From: Robinsoniella peoriensis | GTDB lineage: Bacteria; Bacillota; Clostridia; Lachnospirales; Lachnospiraceae | Assembly: GCF_000797495.1 (NCBI RefSeq) | Contig: NZ_JTGN01000011.1 | Location: forward strand, 203,510 to 267,509 | Reading direction: 5' to 3' | DNA length: 64,000 nucleotides | Part shown: positions 55,415 through 63,835 of the stretch, piece by piece | Layout: each line of letters starts with the position of its first letter | Position numbering within the stretch: position 1 is the first letter of the stretch | The notes under the pieces: generated by a model | The model's database searches: none | The model's input: the letters and a program-made list of their open reading frames with translations, nothing else | What the model was told of the DNA's origin: nothing | Made by a program: the position numbers and the translations under genes

Positions 55415-56980
55415 ATGAAAAGAAAATTTAATGTAATGTTTACGGCAGTGGTTATCTGTCTGGCTTTTCTATGCCTGCCACTGGCAGCTGATGCATCCGC
55501 TAAGAGCAAAACACGGATTCATTTTATTTGTATTGAAGGCAATAACGATGCCATCCTGCTGGAGAGTAACGGACACTTTGGAATGGTGGATTCCGGCGAA
55601 GACAGTGACTTTCCAAATGGAAATAATTCGAAATACCCTATGCGTTCCGGTATCAACACTTCCGGGGGGCACGAACAGGAAGTCATTAAGTATTTGAAAA
55701 AGGTTGGCGTAAAGAAGCTGGATTTTTATATCGGAACTCATGCTCACAGCGACCATATTGGAAGCGGGGATGAGATTTTAAAAGCTTTTAAAACAGAACG
55801 CCTGTATCTCAATAAATACAGCGACAAATACATCTCAGTGAAAACAAATCTCTGGGACAACCAATATTGTTATGATACGCTGATCTCTGCAGCTAAGAGA
55901 CGCGGTACGAAAATTATCCAGAACTTTTCCAAAAAATCGAATCGGGAATTTACCCTGGGAGATATGCAGATCGAAATTATGAATTATAAGCGCTCCACGG
56001 ATTCCAAAGGAAACATCGCCAAACGGCCGGATGACAATTTTAATTCACTGGGTGTGAAAGTAACAGTAAATGACCTCACTGCTTTTTTAGCGGGAGATAT
56101 CAACAATCTGGCACCTGATTACGATGAAAGTAAGCTGGCAAAACAACTGGGGCCTATTGATCTGTTAAAATTGGGACATCATGGTATCGGCGATGCCAAT
56201 TCACCCAGCTATCTGCGTATGATATCACCGGATTATGCAGTTGCAACCGGTTTAATTACCAATATGTCCGCCTCCGTGAGAAATACGCTGAGCAATATAG
56301 AATGTAAGCTCTTTACCACAAACGGACAGCCAAAAAATTCAGCAATCATAGCCGATATGAGCAATGGTGATACACTGAATATGATCTCTCCCGGGAATCT
56401 GACCCTGAAAAAGAAAAAGGTCGGATCCAAAAAGCAGTCAGCTTTTTATACATCCAATAACAAAAAGTATTCCAGAAAGAACACCTGGATCTACTATAAT
56501 GAAAACTACTATTACATAAACAGTAAAGGCTATATAGAAAGAAACAGCTGGAAAAAAGAAGGAAATTACTATTATTACCTGGATAACAATGGTATCATGC
56601 AGATGAATGCATCAAAAGTTCGTGGTATACCATACTCCTTTGATGCCAGCGGCAGACTGTCAGAGGGCGGCTGGACAAGGGGATCTACTTCCTGGTCCTA
56701 TGCAGATAATACCGGAAGGGCTAAAACAGGTTGGGCAAAACTAGACGGCAAATGGTATTTCTTTAATAAATCAGGAGTCATGCAAACCGGATGGATTACC
56801 CTTAAGAAAAAACAGTATTTCTTAAGATCCAATGGACAGATGGCAGCCAATACCTGGGTTACCTTCGGCGGTGTTAAATATTATGTAGGCAGCGACGGTG
56901 TCATGCTCCGCAATACAAAGAAAAAAATCAAAGGCAAGATATACCGTTTTGATGACGGTGGAGTTTGTATCAATTATTAA
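55415..56980 (+). CDS. pce: Pce/CbpE-like phosphorylcholine esterase with choline-binding repeats
   Basis: 521 residues. Signal peptide 1-28. The metallo-beta-lactamase domain (about 30-335) has the metal motif His109-x-His111-x-Asp113-His114, plus a later GHHG. Adjoining phrases (AILLESNGHF, MVDSGED, the KLDF..G and LWDN..CYD segments) match my memory of pneumococcal Pce/CbpE, so this is a phosphorylcholine esterase rather than a ComEC-type hydrolase. From about 345 to the end there are choline-binding (CW_binding) repeats with G-W-x-K and YY/YF/FD aromatic pairs. It would be held on phosphorylcholine-decorated teichoic acid and trim it. Confidence 0.85.
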   Translation: MKRKFNVMFTAVVICLAFLCLPLAADASAKSKTRIHFICIEGNNDAILLESNGHFGMVDSGEDSDFPNGNNSKYPMRSGINTSGGHEQEVIKYLKKVGVKKLDFYIGTHAHSDHIGSGDEILKAFKTERLYLNKYSDKYISVKTNLWDNQYCYDTLISAAKRRGTKIIQNFSKKSNREFTLGDMQIEIMNYKRSTDSKGNIAKRPDDNFNSLGVKVTVNDLTAFLAGDINNLAPDYDESKLAKQLGPIDLLKLGHHGIGDANSPSYLRMISPDYAVATGLITNMSASVRNTLSNIECKLFTTNGQPKNSAIIADMSNGDTLNMISPGNLTLKKKKVGSKKQSAFYTSNNKKYSRKNTWIYYNENYYYINSKGYIERNSWKKEGNYYYYLDNNGIMQMNASKVRGIPYSFDASGRLSEGGWTRGSTSWSYADNTGRAKTGWAKLDGKWYFFNKSGVMQTGWITLKKKQYFLRSNGQMAANTWVTFGGVKYYVGSDGVMLRNTKKKIKGKIYRFDDGGVCINY

Positions 56981-56987
56981 ACAGTAT

Positions 56988-57029
56988 AAAAGAGCCGCAT
57001 CGGTAGAACTTTACCGATACGGCTCTTTT
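56988..57029. terminator. Bidirectional terminator between the two choline-binding genes
   Basis: AAAAGAGCCG-C-ATCGGTA pairs with TACCGAT-A-CGGCTCTTTT, nearly perfect over 17 pairs, with T-runs on both strands. Confidence 0.88.
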
Positions 57030-57036
57030 CATGCTT

Positions 57037-59274
57037 TTATTTCTTATTTTTACAAACTCCGTTGGCATCAAACTTATATGTCTTCTTACCTATTTTTAAT
57101 CTTTTTCCTACAGCTCTTACGCCATCTGCCTTCACATAATACCATTTTTTCTTATAATGAATCCAGGACTTTGTCTGCATTTTTCCCTTTACGAGATAAT
57201 ACCACTTTCCGTTGCTTTTCAGCCATCCGTTTTTAGCAGAACCATCTGAACGAAGGTAATACCAGTTTTTTCCAAGCTTAATCCAACCGGTCTCCATATA
57301 ACCCTTTTTATTGAAATAATAACGTTTTCCTTCAATGGTAACCCATTTTTTCTTAGGATAAGTACCATTGCCATAGCGATACCACCAGCCAACATTATCC
57401 TTGACCCAGCGATTTGGCAATAGGACACCTTTTTCATTCAAAAATAAGGTTTCTTTATTGATCACCTGTTTTCCGGTCAGGGCCGCGCCATTATCTCCAA
57501 AATAACAGGTTTTGCCGCCCAACGTCCGCTTTCCGGTAACCATATAACCATTTCCGCTGAAATAATACCATTTCCCCTTAATCTTCTTCCAGCGCTTTAC
57601 CATGGAACCGTCCTTATTCAGATAACATTTCCTGCCCTTATAAGTGATCCATCCGGTCGCATTCTTTCCATCCCATTTTTTAAAATACCAGGTGCTGCCT
57701 TTCAAAGTCCAGCTACCGGCAGGAATTGCAATTATAACACCTTTTTCATCCAGGGATACTTTTTTCCCTCCTATGGTCTGCACTCCGGTCATAGCTTCTC
57801 CGGAGGGCTGAAAATAATGAATTTTACCGGATATCTTCTGTTTGCCTGTAAGCATGATTCCTCCGGCATTAAAGTAATATACCTTTCCGTCTATGGTCTG
57901 CCATCCGGTAGCTCTGCTTCCATCCTGCTTCACATAATATGTATTGCTGCCATCCTTTTTCCATCCGGTATCTACAGCCGGCGGCGGATTCGTTCCGGAA
58001 GAACCGGAATCTTTCTTTTTCAGCCCATAATATGCTGCAATTGCCTTGGCATCTGCAACACCAATCTTCTTGATCTTCGAATTGCTGCCGTAAAATTTTA
58101 CACAGTCATTAGGATTATTGACAAACCCATGCTCAACGATCATTCCCGGAAATCCGGCAAGGACACATCTTCTTACGATTCCATAATAATCAGCCAGAGT
58201 CCCGTTTGGATACTGATCCCCTGTCTCCGATAATCGGTACTGTATTCCCTGATTCTTAAACCCTGCCGCATTCAGCTTATCCAGAATCGTATATGCGATA
58301 TCGTGGGAAGCCTGTGTGATATCGCCCCGGTACTGACCTTTTGATAAAAATACCAAAGCCCCGGATACGCTGTACTGCTCATTACTGTTAGTGGAATTAA
58401 TATGCTGGCTGATAAATACGGTCGCACCAACAGATGCTCCAAAATCCACTCGCTGATATAATTCCATATACTTGTCGGTAGAACGGGTCAGATATACCTT
58501 TACCCCTTCATACTTTTCCAGTTCTTTTTTCGTGTACTTGGAAATCTTTAGCGTAATATCTTTCTCAATATAAGCTTTTCCATTCCAGGTTCTGCACGCT
58601 CCTGATTCTGAGCCTCCATGCCCCGGATCCAGAACTACTGTAATTTGCCCATCCGAACCGGCTCTCGGTGCCGAATAACCTCGCAACTTTGGCGCTTGTA
58701 CACCCGCCAGTGCCTGCGCCTGGTTCAGTGCATTTGTAATTCCTGCAGAATCATCTGCCAGAACTCTTTTTACGGTATTCTCTTCTGCTTTTTGATCCGC
58801 ATCAGACTGAACGCTTTTCGCCCTGCTTTTGGAAGATTCGCCATGGCTTCCTTCCACTTTTGAAACAGCAGTGTCACCGCTGGCACGATATGCTTTTAAA
58901 TCAATATTCCGGTTAACACCTCCGCACACCAGCTCTATCCTGCTAAGGCTGGTATCCGCAAGCCCGCCTCCTTTAACAAGAAACGCAGCATAATTGCCGG
59001 ATATCTCTGTAACATTCATTTCTCTTTCCGTTCCCGAACCATCCCGGTAATATAACCTGGCTCCGGTCAAAGCTCCATTTCCATCCGCAATCTCCGCCAC
59101 GATCAACTGTCCCGCTTCACTTGCCATAGACTGCGGCTCCACGTACATCATTTTCAGAATATCTGTGGCTGGCTTTTGCTCCGCTGCGCCGGCAATTTCT
59201 GCCGGGATCATGCTAAAGAGCATGACAAATGTTAAAAGCCATGCAACGACTCGTACTCTCCTCTTCATATGCAT
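57037..59274 (-). CDS. N-acetylmuramoyl-L-alanine amidase with choline-binding repeats
   Basis: 745 residues. Signal peptide 1-31 (ending in GAA). After a Ser/Ala-rich region, an Amidase_3 domain runs about 212-425: DPGHGG with His219, Glu in YIEKD, SQHIN and catalytic Glu in IVEHGF; all zinc and catalytic residues are present. From about 440 to the end are about 13-14 choline-binding repeats (GWKxxxGxxYY, TGWxxxxGxxYYF patterns), like LytA-type wall hydrolases. It would cut peptidoglycan stem peptides while bound to choline residues on the wall. Confidence 0.92.
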   Translation of the reverse strand: MHMKRRVRVVAWLLTFVMLFSMIPAEIAGAAEQKPATDILKMMYVEPQSMASEAGQLIVAEIADGNGALTGARLYYRDGSGTEREMNVTEISGNYAAFLVKGGGLADTSLSRIELVCGGVNRNIDLKAYRASGDTAVSKVEGSHGESSKSRAKSVQSDADQKAEENTVKRVLADDSAGITNALNQAQALAGVQAPKLRGYSAPRAGSDGQITVVLDPGHGGSESGACRTWNGKAYIEKDITLKISKYTKKELEKYEGVKVYLTRSTDKYMELYQRVDFGASVGATVFISQHINSTNSNEQYSVSGALVFLSKGQYRGDITQASHDIAYTILDKLNAAGFKNQGIQYRLSETGDQYPNGTLADYYGIVRRCVLAGFPGMIVEHGFVNNPNDCVKFYGSNSKIKKIGVADAKAIAAYYGLKKKDSGSSGTNPPPAVDTGWKKDGSNTYYVKQDGSRATGWQTIDGKVYYFNAGGIMLTGKQKISGKIHYFQPSGEAMTGVQTIGGKKVSLDEKGVIIAIPAGSWTLKGSTWYFKKWDGKNATGWITYKGRKCYLNKDGSMVKRWKKIKGKWYYFSGNGYMVTGKRTLGGKTCYFGDNGAALTGKQVINKETLFLNEKGVLLPNRWVKDNVGWWYRYGNGTYPKKKWVTIEGKRYYFNKKGYMETGWIKLGKNWYYLRSDGSAKNGWLKSNGKWYYLVKGKMQTKSWIHYKKKWYYVKADGVRAVGKRLKIGKKTYKFDANGVCKNKK

Positions 59275-59320
59275 CTTTTCCCCTGTCTTACCTTTTGTGT
59301 GTTAGCTAGTAACTATTACC

Positions 59321-59349
59321 ATTATAATTTTGGAAATCATTATTGTCAA
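59321..59349 (-). promoter_or_regulatory. Consensus promoter of the amidase gene
   Basis: TTGACA (59344-59349), 17 bases, TATAAT (59321-59326) on minus: a perfect sigma-A match. It separates the amidase from the upstream lic operon. Confidence 0.8.
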
Positions 59350-59385
59350 GAAATCATTACGAATTTATAAACTAATTATTACAGT

Positions 59386-60930
59386 TTATTTGTTAATTTT
59401 GCCATTATCCTGTCTGATTTCTTTTATAAAACTCACCACAACCAAAATCATAATAATCCCCAGAGGAAAAGCGGCAATAATGGAAATCGTCTGGAGCATG
59501 GATAACGTACTATCAGAAAACAAAAGTGCTATTGGTAGCAGCAGAAATACCAGTGCCCAGAATGCCCGGAGCTTCTTACGGGGTTCTTCTCTTGTTTCCA
59601 TATTCTTTTCCGAGTACCCTGCCACAACCAGGGTAATTGCATCAAATGTACTTGCATAAAATGCAATCATCGCCAAAATCAGAATCAGCAGCACAACATC
59701 GGTTATCGGAAATTGCCCAAAAACCTGCATAATTACTTCTGATGGAGATTTTCCGGAAGCAAGCTGTCCAGCCAGATCCAGTTTACCGCTAGTCTGCAAA
59801 TGCAGCCCGAATCCTCCGAACACAATGAAGGATGTATAGGTTCCAAGCAGTCCGCATGAAATCCCGCCAAAGATCGTCTGGCGCAGAGTCCTCCCTTCTG
59901 AAATCCTGGCAATAAAAAATGGAGTAGCCACAAACCAGGCGATCCAGTAAGCCCAATAGAATATCGTCCAGTCCTGCGGAAAACCGGAGCCGCCGCTTCC
60001 AGACAGACGAAGAGGATCCATCCACGTTGCCATACGGAAGAATTCATTCATAACCGTTCCAATAGCTGTTACTCCGGTTTCTATAATATAGATTTTCGGA
60101 CCAAAAACTAAGAATACACCAATTAACAGAACAAAAATTACCACACAGATTCCCGCCAGATGGGAAATCGCTTTCATCCCTTTCATAACAGCCACAATGA
60201 AAACCAGGCCGATGACTGCCAGAATTACTATAGATAAAAATGGCGTGGGCTCAATTCCAAGTATTTTCCCCACCGCCTGGGCGATCAGCGGAGTGGCCAG
60301 GGAAAATGTAGTTGCTGTTCCCGCCAGCAGACCTACGATGGAAAAAATATCAATTAACTTTCCTGCCTTTTTATCCACATGATCTTTTAAAACCGGTCTG
60401 CATGCTTCTGAGAGGGTTTGTCTTTTTCTCTTTTTCACAAACATCATATAGGCATAGGCACAGGCAGGCAAAAGATAAAATGCCCAGGGTATCGGACCCC
60501 AGTGAAACAACGGATAAGCAGAAGCATAATCCTGGTGCTGGGCAAGCGTCATCGCTTCTTTTGCAAATGGTTTTGCACTGTAGTAATAACACCATTCAAT
60601 TAACGACCAGTAAACAATATCGGCAGCCATGGTAGAAGTAAAGATCATTGCACCCCAGCTAAAATTATTGTATCTGGGTTTTTCCAGATTTCCAAACCGG
60701 ATGTTTCCATGTCTGGAGAATGCCAGTCCGACTGCAGTAAATAAAATGCCCAGACCCAATATAATATAGAAGAAACCCAGTTTATTTACAAACACTTCCC
60801 GGAGCATACCGGTAATACTCCCGGCAGTTTCCGGAAACAGCATCAATACCACGGAAATAACAGCAATAATCCCTAATGGCAATAAGGTAATCGTCCAATC
60901 AATGGTGGGATCAAATCTTTTCTTTTTCAT
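59386..60930 (-). CDS. BCCT-family choline/betaine transporter
   Basis: 514 residues from the ATG at 60930 (MKKKRFDPT); the frame has earlier ATGs at 60942, 60954 and 60966 within a tandem repeat, each usable. Twelve transmembrane helices. The BCCT signature appears at WTIFYWAYWIAW-type Trp-rich segment, with the preceding GSGFPQ loop. The Trp box for quaternary amines points to choline, betaine or carnitine. It overlaps the choline-activating gene by 20 bases and so very probably supplies choline to it, like LicB. Confidence 0.88.
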   Translation of the reverse strand: MKKKRFDPTIDWTITLLPLGIIAVISVVLMLFPETAGSITGMLREVFVNKLGFFYIILGLGILFTAVGLAFSRHGNIRFGNLEKPRYNNFSWGAMIFTSTMAADIVYWSLIEWCYYYSAKPFAKEAMTLAQHQDYASAYPLFHWGPIPWAFYLLPACAYAYMMFVKKRKRQTLSEACRPVLKDHVDKKAGKLIDIFSIVGLLAGTATTFSLATPLIAQAVGKILGIEPTPFLSIVILAVIGLVFIVAVMKGMKAISHLAGICVVIFVLLIGVFLVFGPKIYIIETGVTAIGTVMNEFFRMATWMDPLRLSGSGGSGFPQDWTIFYWAYWIAWFVATPFFIARISEGRTLRQTIFGGISCGLLGTYTSFIVFGGFGLHLQTSGKLDLAGQLASGKSPSEVIMQVFGQFPITDVVLLILILAMIAFYASTFDAITLVVAGYSEKNMETREEPRKKLRAFWALVFLLLPIALLFSDSTLSMLQTISIIAAFPLGIIMILVVVSFIKEIRQDNGKINK

Positions 60931-62788
60931 ATTCTGCCTCATATTCTGCCTCATATTCTGCCTCATATTCTTTCTTCATGCTTAAAGCTCTTAGGAATCT
61001 TCCTTCCCCATATGCTCCAAAATCTTCACCTTTCGTTTCTTTCGCAATTGTCCAGGCACTCCAAAGGACATCCTGGCAAATTTGAAACATCAAAAGCTTC
61101 TGTTTCTCCAGCCGCCCGGGTTCTTTCTCCAGATAATACTGTAAATACAATTCTTCTTCCTCTTTGGAAAATTCACATTCCAGCAAATGTGCCGCCACAT
61201 CCCACAAGGGATCATTATATCCAGCATACTCCCAGTCAATCAGGTACATCCTGCCTTTCTCATCAGACACAAAATTTTCTGCTACCAGGTCATTATGACA
61301 GGGCCTGCGATCTGCCTTGATCTGATTCAGATCAGATTTCAGATGATAAAAAAATGATTCCAGCTCTTCAAATCCTTTATAAAATCTCCCGCCGTTTTTT
61401 AAAATCTCACGTTTATATTTATCATACTCCTCCCAGACATTGAAATCCCCCTGCAGTTTTACTTCAGAATTATGAAGCTTTTTCAAAATAGCCGTGGTTT
61501 TTCTCATATAAGCTTCCAGCCTGGCACTACCGGGATTTAACGTTCTGGCACCGCTTATGTATTCGGTGACTTTAACCCCTTTTACCGGGTCGAAATACAG
61601 AATGGGTGGATTTAATCCAAGTCCGGAAGCTATCCGGCTGTTATACTGTTCGGCACAACGATCAATAAATACTTCCGTACAGGCACCCGGTATCCGTAAA
61701 ATATAATCCCTCCCTTTTACCCTTACAAAGAAATTCTGGTTGGTCATCCCTCCGCCTATGCTGACCTGTTCTATTTCCTCTTCCTTTAAATGCATACATT
61801 CCTGCAGTGTTTCTCTAGCCTTATTTTCTTTTCTTAAAACTGCTCTTTTCTTCATTTTAGGAAATAAAATACTGGATGCTTTCTGATACAGCGTCTCATT
61901 TTCTATCACACTCCAGATCAGATCATCCACCAGGATTCCGGCTATACGATAAATCCGTCCTATACTTTCAATTGCATATTCATAATTCAAATATGGATTT
62001 TCATTCTTTCCATAATACTGCACCATTTTTTCAAACAGTTCCCCTGATATCTTACTGACACCAATCAGTTCAGCATCAATACGGTTCAATTGCTTAATAT
62101 CCTTGGAAATACGAAAAATGCTCCCATTTTCATCCAGTTCCACATATGCCTCGTCCATGGAATCACTGGGGCCTGCAAGCAGCATACAGTTTTGCTCTTC
62201 TGATTTTAGAATCTTTTCAATTGCAATTTCTTCCAGGATCTGATTACTTTCTACCAAAAGAAAATCTTCCGTCAGATATGCTTCAGCCGCAAACAGGGAA
62301 GCCATCGTTCCGCTCCATTTATATCTATTGTTTTCCACCAGAATAATTCCCCGGTGGTCAAAATAAGTCTCGTACTGTTCTTTCCGGTCCCCTACCACAA
62401 CGACAATTTTCTCTATTCCCTGATTATGTAATGCCTGTATCATATGTTCAATCAGCGGCATTCCGCCAATCTCTAAAAGTCCTTCCGGTTTATTAAAGGC
62501 AGGGTTATGCCCTGCCGCCAGAATTACTGCAAGCTTCACACCGTTTGCATTTCCCGAAAAATCTATTTTCTCTGTCTGTTGGATACGAATTTTTTCTTCC
62601 AGATGCTTTTTGCCGGTATCCGAAACCCGATAGATCTTACCCGTCTTTTCCAGTAGACCTTTGTCCGCCATTTCCTTCAGGAGATAATTCACCTGACCCA
62701 AAGAAATCCCCATAGAATCCGCCAGCTTTCTCTGACTCTGCATCCCCTGCTGATTTATAATATATAACATGCGATCGTATTTATTCAA
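60911..62788 (-). CDS. licCA: Winged-helix / LicC cytidylyltransferase / LicA choline kinase fusion
   Basis: 625 residues from a TTG start at 62788, which has GGAGGTG at an ideal distance; the frame extends to 63283, but that part covers repeat DNA. Residues 1-75 are a winged-helix (MarR/ArsR-like) DNA-binding domain with KLADSMGISLGQVNYLL. From about 84 to 330 is an NTP transferase (LAVILAAG, GGMPLI, EGLLE), LicC-like CTP:phosphocholine cytidylyltransferase. From about 341 to 600 is a choline kinase/APH-type domain, with His498-Asn499-Asp500 (CHNDL) and the Mg-binding LIDWEY. It would phosphorylate choline and make CDP-choline. The DNA-binding part probably controls its own operon via the palindromes at 62804 and 62829. 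Confidence 0.9.
   Translation of the reverse strand: MNKYDRMLYIINQQGMQSQRKLADSMGISLGQVNYLLKEMADKGLLEKTGKIYRVSDTGKKHLEEKIRIQQTEKIDFSGNANGVKLAVILAAGHNPAFNKPEGLLEIGGMPLIEHMIQALHNQGIEKIVVVVGDRKEQYETYFDHRGIILVENNRYKWSGTMASLFAAEAYLTEDFLLVESNQILEEIAIEKILKSEEQNCMLLAGPSDSMDEAYVELDENGSIFRISKDIKQLNRIDAELIGVSKISGELFEKMVQYYGKNENPYLNYEYAIESIGRIYRIAGILVDDLIWSVIENETLYQKASSILFPKMKKRAVLRKENKARETLQECMHLKEEEIEQVSIGGGMTNQNFFVRVKGRDYILRIPGACTEVFIDRCAEQYNSRIASGLGLNPPILYFDPVKGVKVTEYISGARTLNPGSARLEAYMRKTTAILKKLHNSEVKLQGDFNVWEEYDKYKREILKNGGRFYKGFEELESFFYHLKSDLNQIKADRRPCHNDLVAENFVSDEKGRMYLIDWEYAGYNDPLWDVAAHLLECEFSKEEEELYLQYYLEKEPGRLEKQKLLMFQICQDVLWSAWTIAKETKGEDFGAYGEGRFLRALSMKKEYEAEYEAEYEAEYEKEKI
60928..60970. repeat. 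12-bp tandem repeat, 3.6 copies, at the lic gene overlap
   Basis: Unit CATATTCTGCCT on plus (minus strand AGGCAGAATATG). Because 12 is a multiple of 3 it encodes MRQN repeats in the transporter frame and EYEA repeats at the end of the fusion protein. Each unit carries an ATG and a GAGG 6 bases before the next ATG. Confidence 0.85.
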
Positions 62789-62803
62789 TGCTTTTTCACC
62801 TCC

Positions 62804-62818
62804 GTTCAAAATTTGAAC
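62804..62818. promoter_or_regulatory. Operator-like palindrome O1
   Basis: GTTCAAAATTTGAAC, a perfect 15-bp palindrome around a central A. It lies just downstream of the predicted start of transcription and just upstream of the GGAGGTG site for the lic fusion gene. Confidence 0.7.
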
Positions 62819-62825
62819 ATATTTA

Positions 62826-62854
62826 TTGTACAAAATTTGAACACTGATGTCAAG
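62826..62854 (-). promoter_or_regulatory. Promoter of the lic operon
   Basis: TTGACA (62849-62854), 17-base spacer, TACAAT (62826-62831) on the minus strand; leader of about 30 bases to the TTG start. The spacer contains palindrome O2. Confidence 0.75.
62829..62843. promoter_or_regulatory. Operator-like palindrome O2
   Basis: GTACAAAATTTGAAC, one base from O1, 25 bases away (start to start), inside the promoter spacer and -10. A bound protein here and at O1 would block RNA polymerase. Confidence 0.7.
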
Positions 62855-62932
62855 TTGATTTGAGTTTCTACTGGGAGAAAATTGGGGTTTTGCTGAGTAT
62901 GGGACGCTTTGTAGATAGATGTAGTGCAGGTC

Positions 62933-63192
62933 AAGAGAAGGGGGCGAACCATGGCAGGCGTTTGGAAGGCTTACCGCAGAACTGGCATTTTCTAACCTTC
63001 CCGGAGCGCTTTTTGACGGCACGCGGGCATTCACCGAGAAATCCTGATGCATTTCTCGGTTCAGTGCCCGCTTAGTATCCGATGGGAGCCAGTCGAATAC
63101 TATCCGCCAAAAAACACTCCGGCAAGGTAAGTAAATGCTCAGATCTGCTATACGCCTTCCAAACGCCTGCCATGGTCCGCCCCCTTCTCTTT
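62933..63192. repeat. 260-bp foldback element
   Basis: Outer arms 62933-62971 and 63154-63192 are inverted repeats with one mismatch in about 38 positions. Inner parts also pair: CCGGAGCGCTTTTTGACGG with CCGCCAAAAAACACTCCGG, and a central hairpin GCGGGCATTCACCGAGAAAT with ATTTCTCGGTTCAGTGCCCGC. No reading frame of note; looks like a palindromic non-coding repeat or structured RNA. Confidence 0.75.
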
Positions 63193-63728
63193 CCGAGATC
63201 CAGGTTGTCGCCACAAAGCTGGTTTTCTCAGCATGATGGAACCCCGGGATTGTGGCATACTGAACGTTATTGGCATAGAACATATAAAATGCATAAAGCA
63301 GCTGATCTTCTCACTGCAGCTTGTTCCTTCATTCTACTACATATTTTTGGTTACAGCACTACAGCCAGTTATTCTATGAACAGAAAAGCAAGTATACTTT
63401 AATCTTATTTCACACATTTCACACTGAACTGCCGAAACACACTCTGCTGCATCCAAAAACGAACAGCCCGTCACAACCCAGGGGTCTCCGCCATGCTGTG
63501 AAAACCGAGGCCACTGAAAAAGTTTAAGCCAAAGTAATATTGCACAAAAGGTTAAGATTTTAAAGTTCTCTACTCTCCAAGGAACGTGATAGATTCGTTT
63601 GTTAAGGTTCTACAAAAACATAAAACTAATATTTATTTGTGTAATATGACAAACTCTTTTAAAAATAGGTGACTTTTTCAGTGGCCTCGTGAAAACTAGC
63701 TTTGTGGCGACAACCTGTATCTCGGAAA
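63190..63728. repeat. Second inverted-repeat pair, interrupted
   Basis: Arm 63190-63245 and its reverse complement at 63481-63505 plus 63690-63728. The 38-bp core (63190-63227 versus 63691-63728) has 2 mismatches. The right arm is split by the 184-bp insertion at 63506-63689. Confidence 0.7.
63506..63689. mobile_element. MITE-like insertion, 184 bp
   Basis: Perfect 18-bp terminal inverted repeats CGAGGCCACTGAAAAAGT (63506-63523) and its complement (63672-63689). Flanked by TGAAAAC at 63499-63505 and 63690-63696, a 7-bp target duplication. AT-rich interior without a frame. The other arm of the surrounding inverted repeat acts as the empty site. A related full-length transposon is not in the window. 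Confidence 0.75.
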
Positions 63729-63835
63729 GATGGGAGTGGGAAACTTGTATGGACGGAGGAAGCGTAGAGCAGAGCTGAGTATTTTATAATGTACCCATAA
63801 GTGTGGACACATTATTTAGCGGGGCTCCCATTTTT

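Noticed and set aside
60928..60970. CRISPR-like repeat
   Set aside because: Contiguous 12-bp units without spacers and inside two coding frames.
60928..60970. Classical phase variation as in Haemophilus licA
   Set aside because: A 12-base unit keeps the frame, so slippage cannot switch the gene off by frameshift.
62789..63283. N-terminal extension of the lic fusion protein up to 63283
   Set aside because: It runs over the promoter, both palindromes and the foldback repeat; TTG at 62788 with GGAGGTG is the better start.
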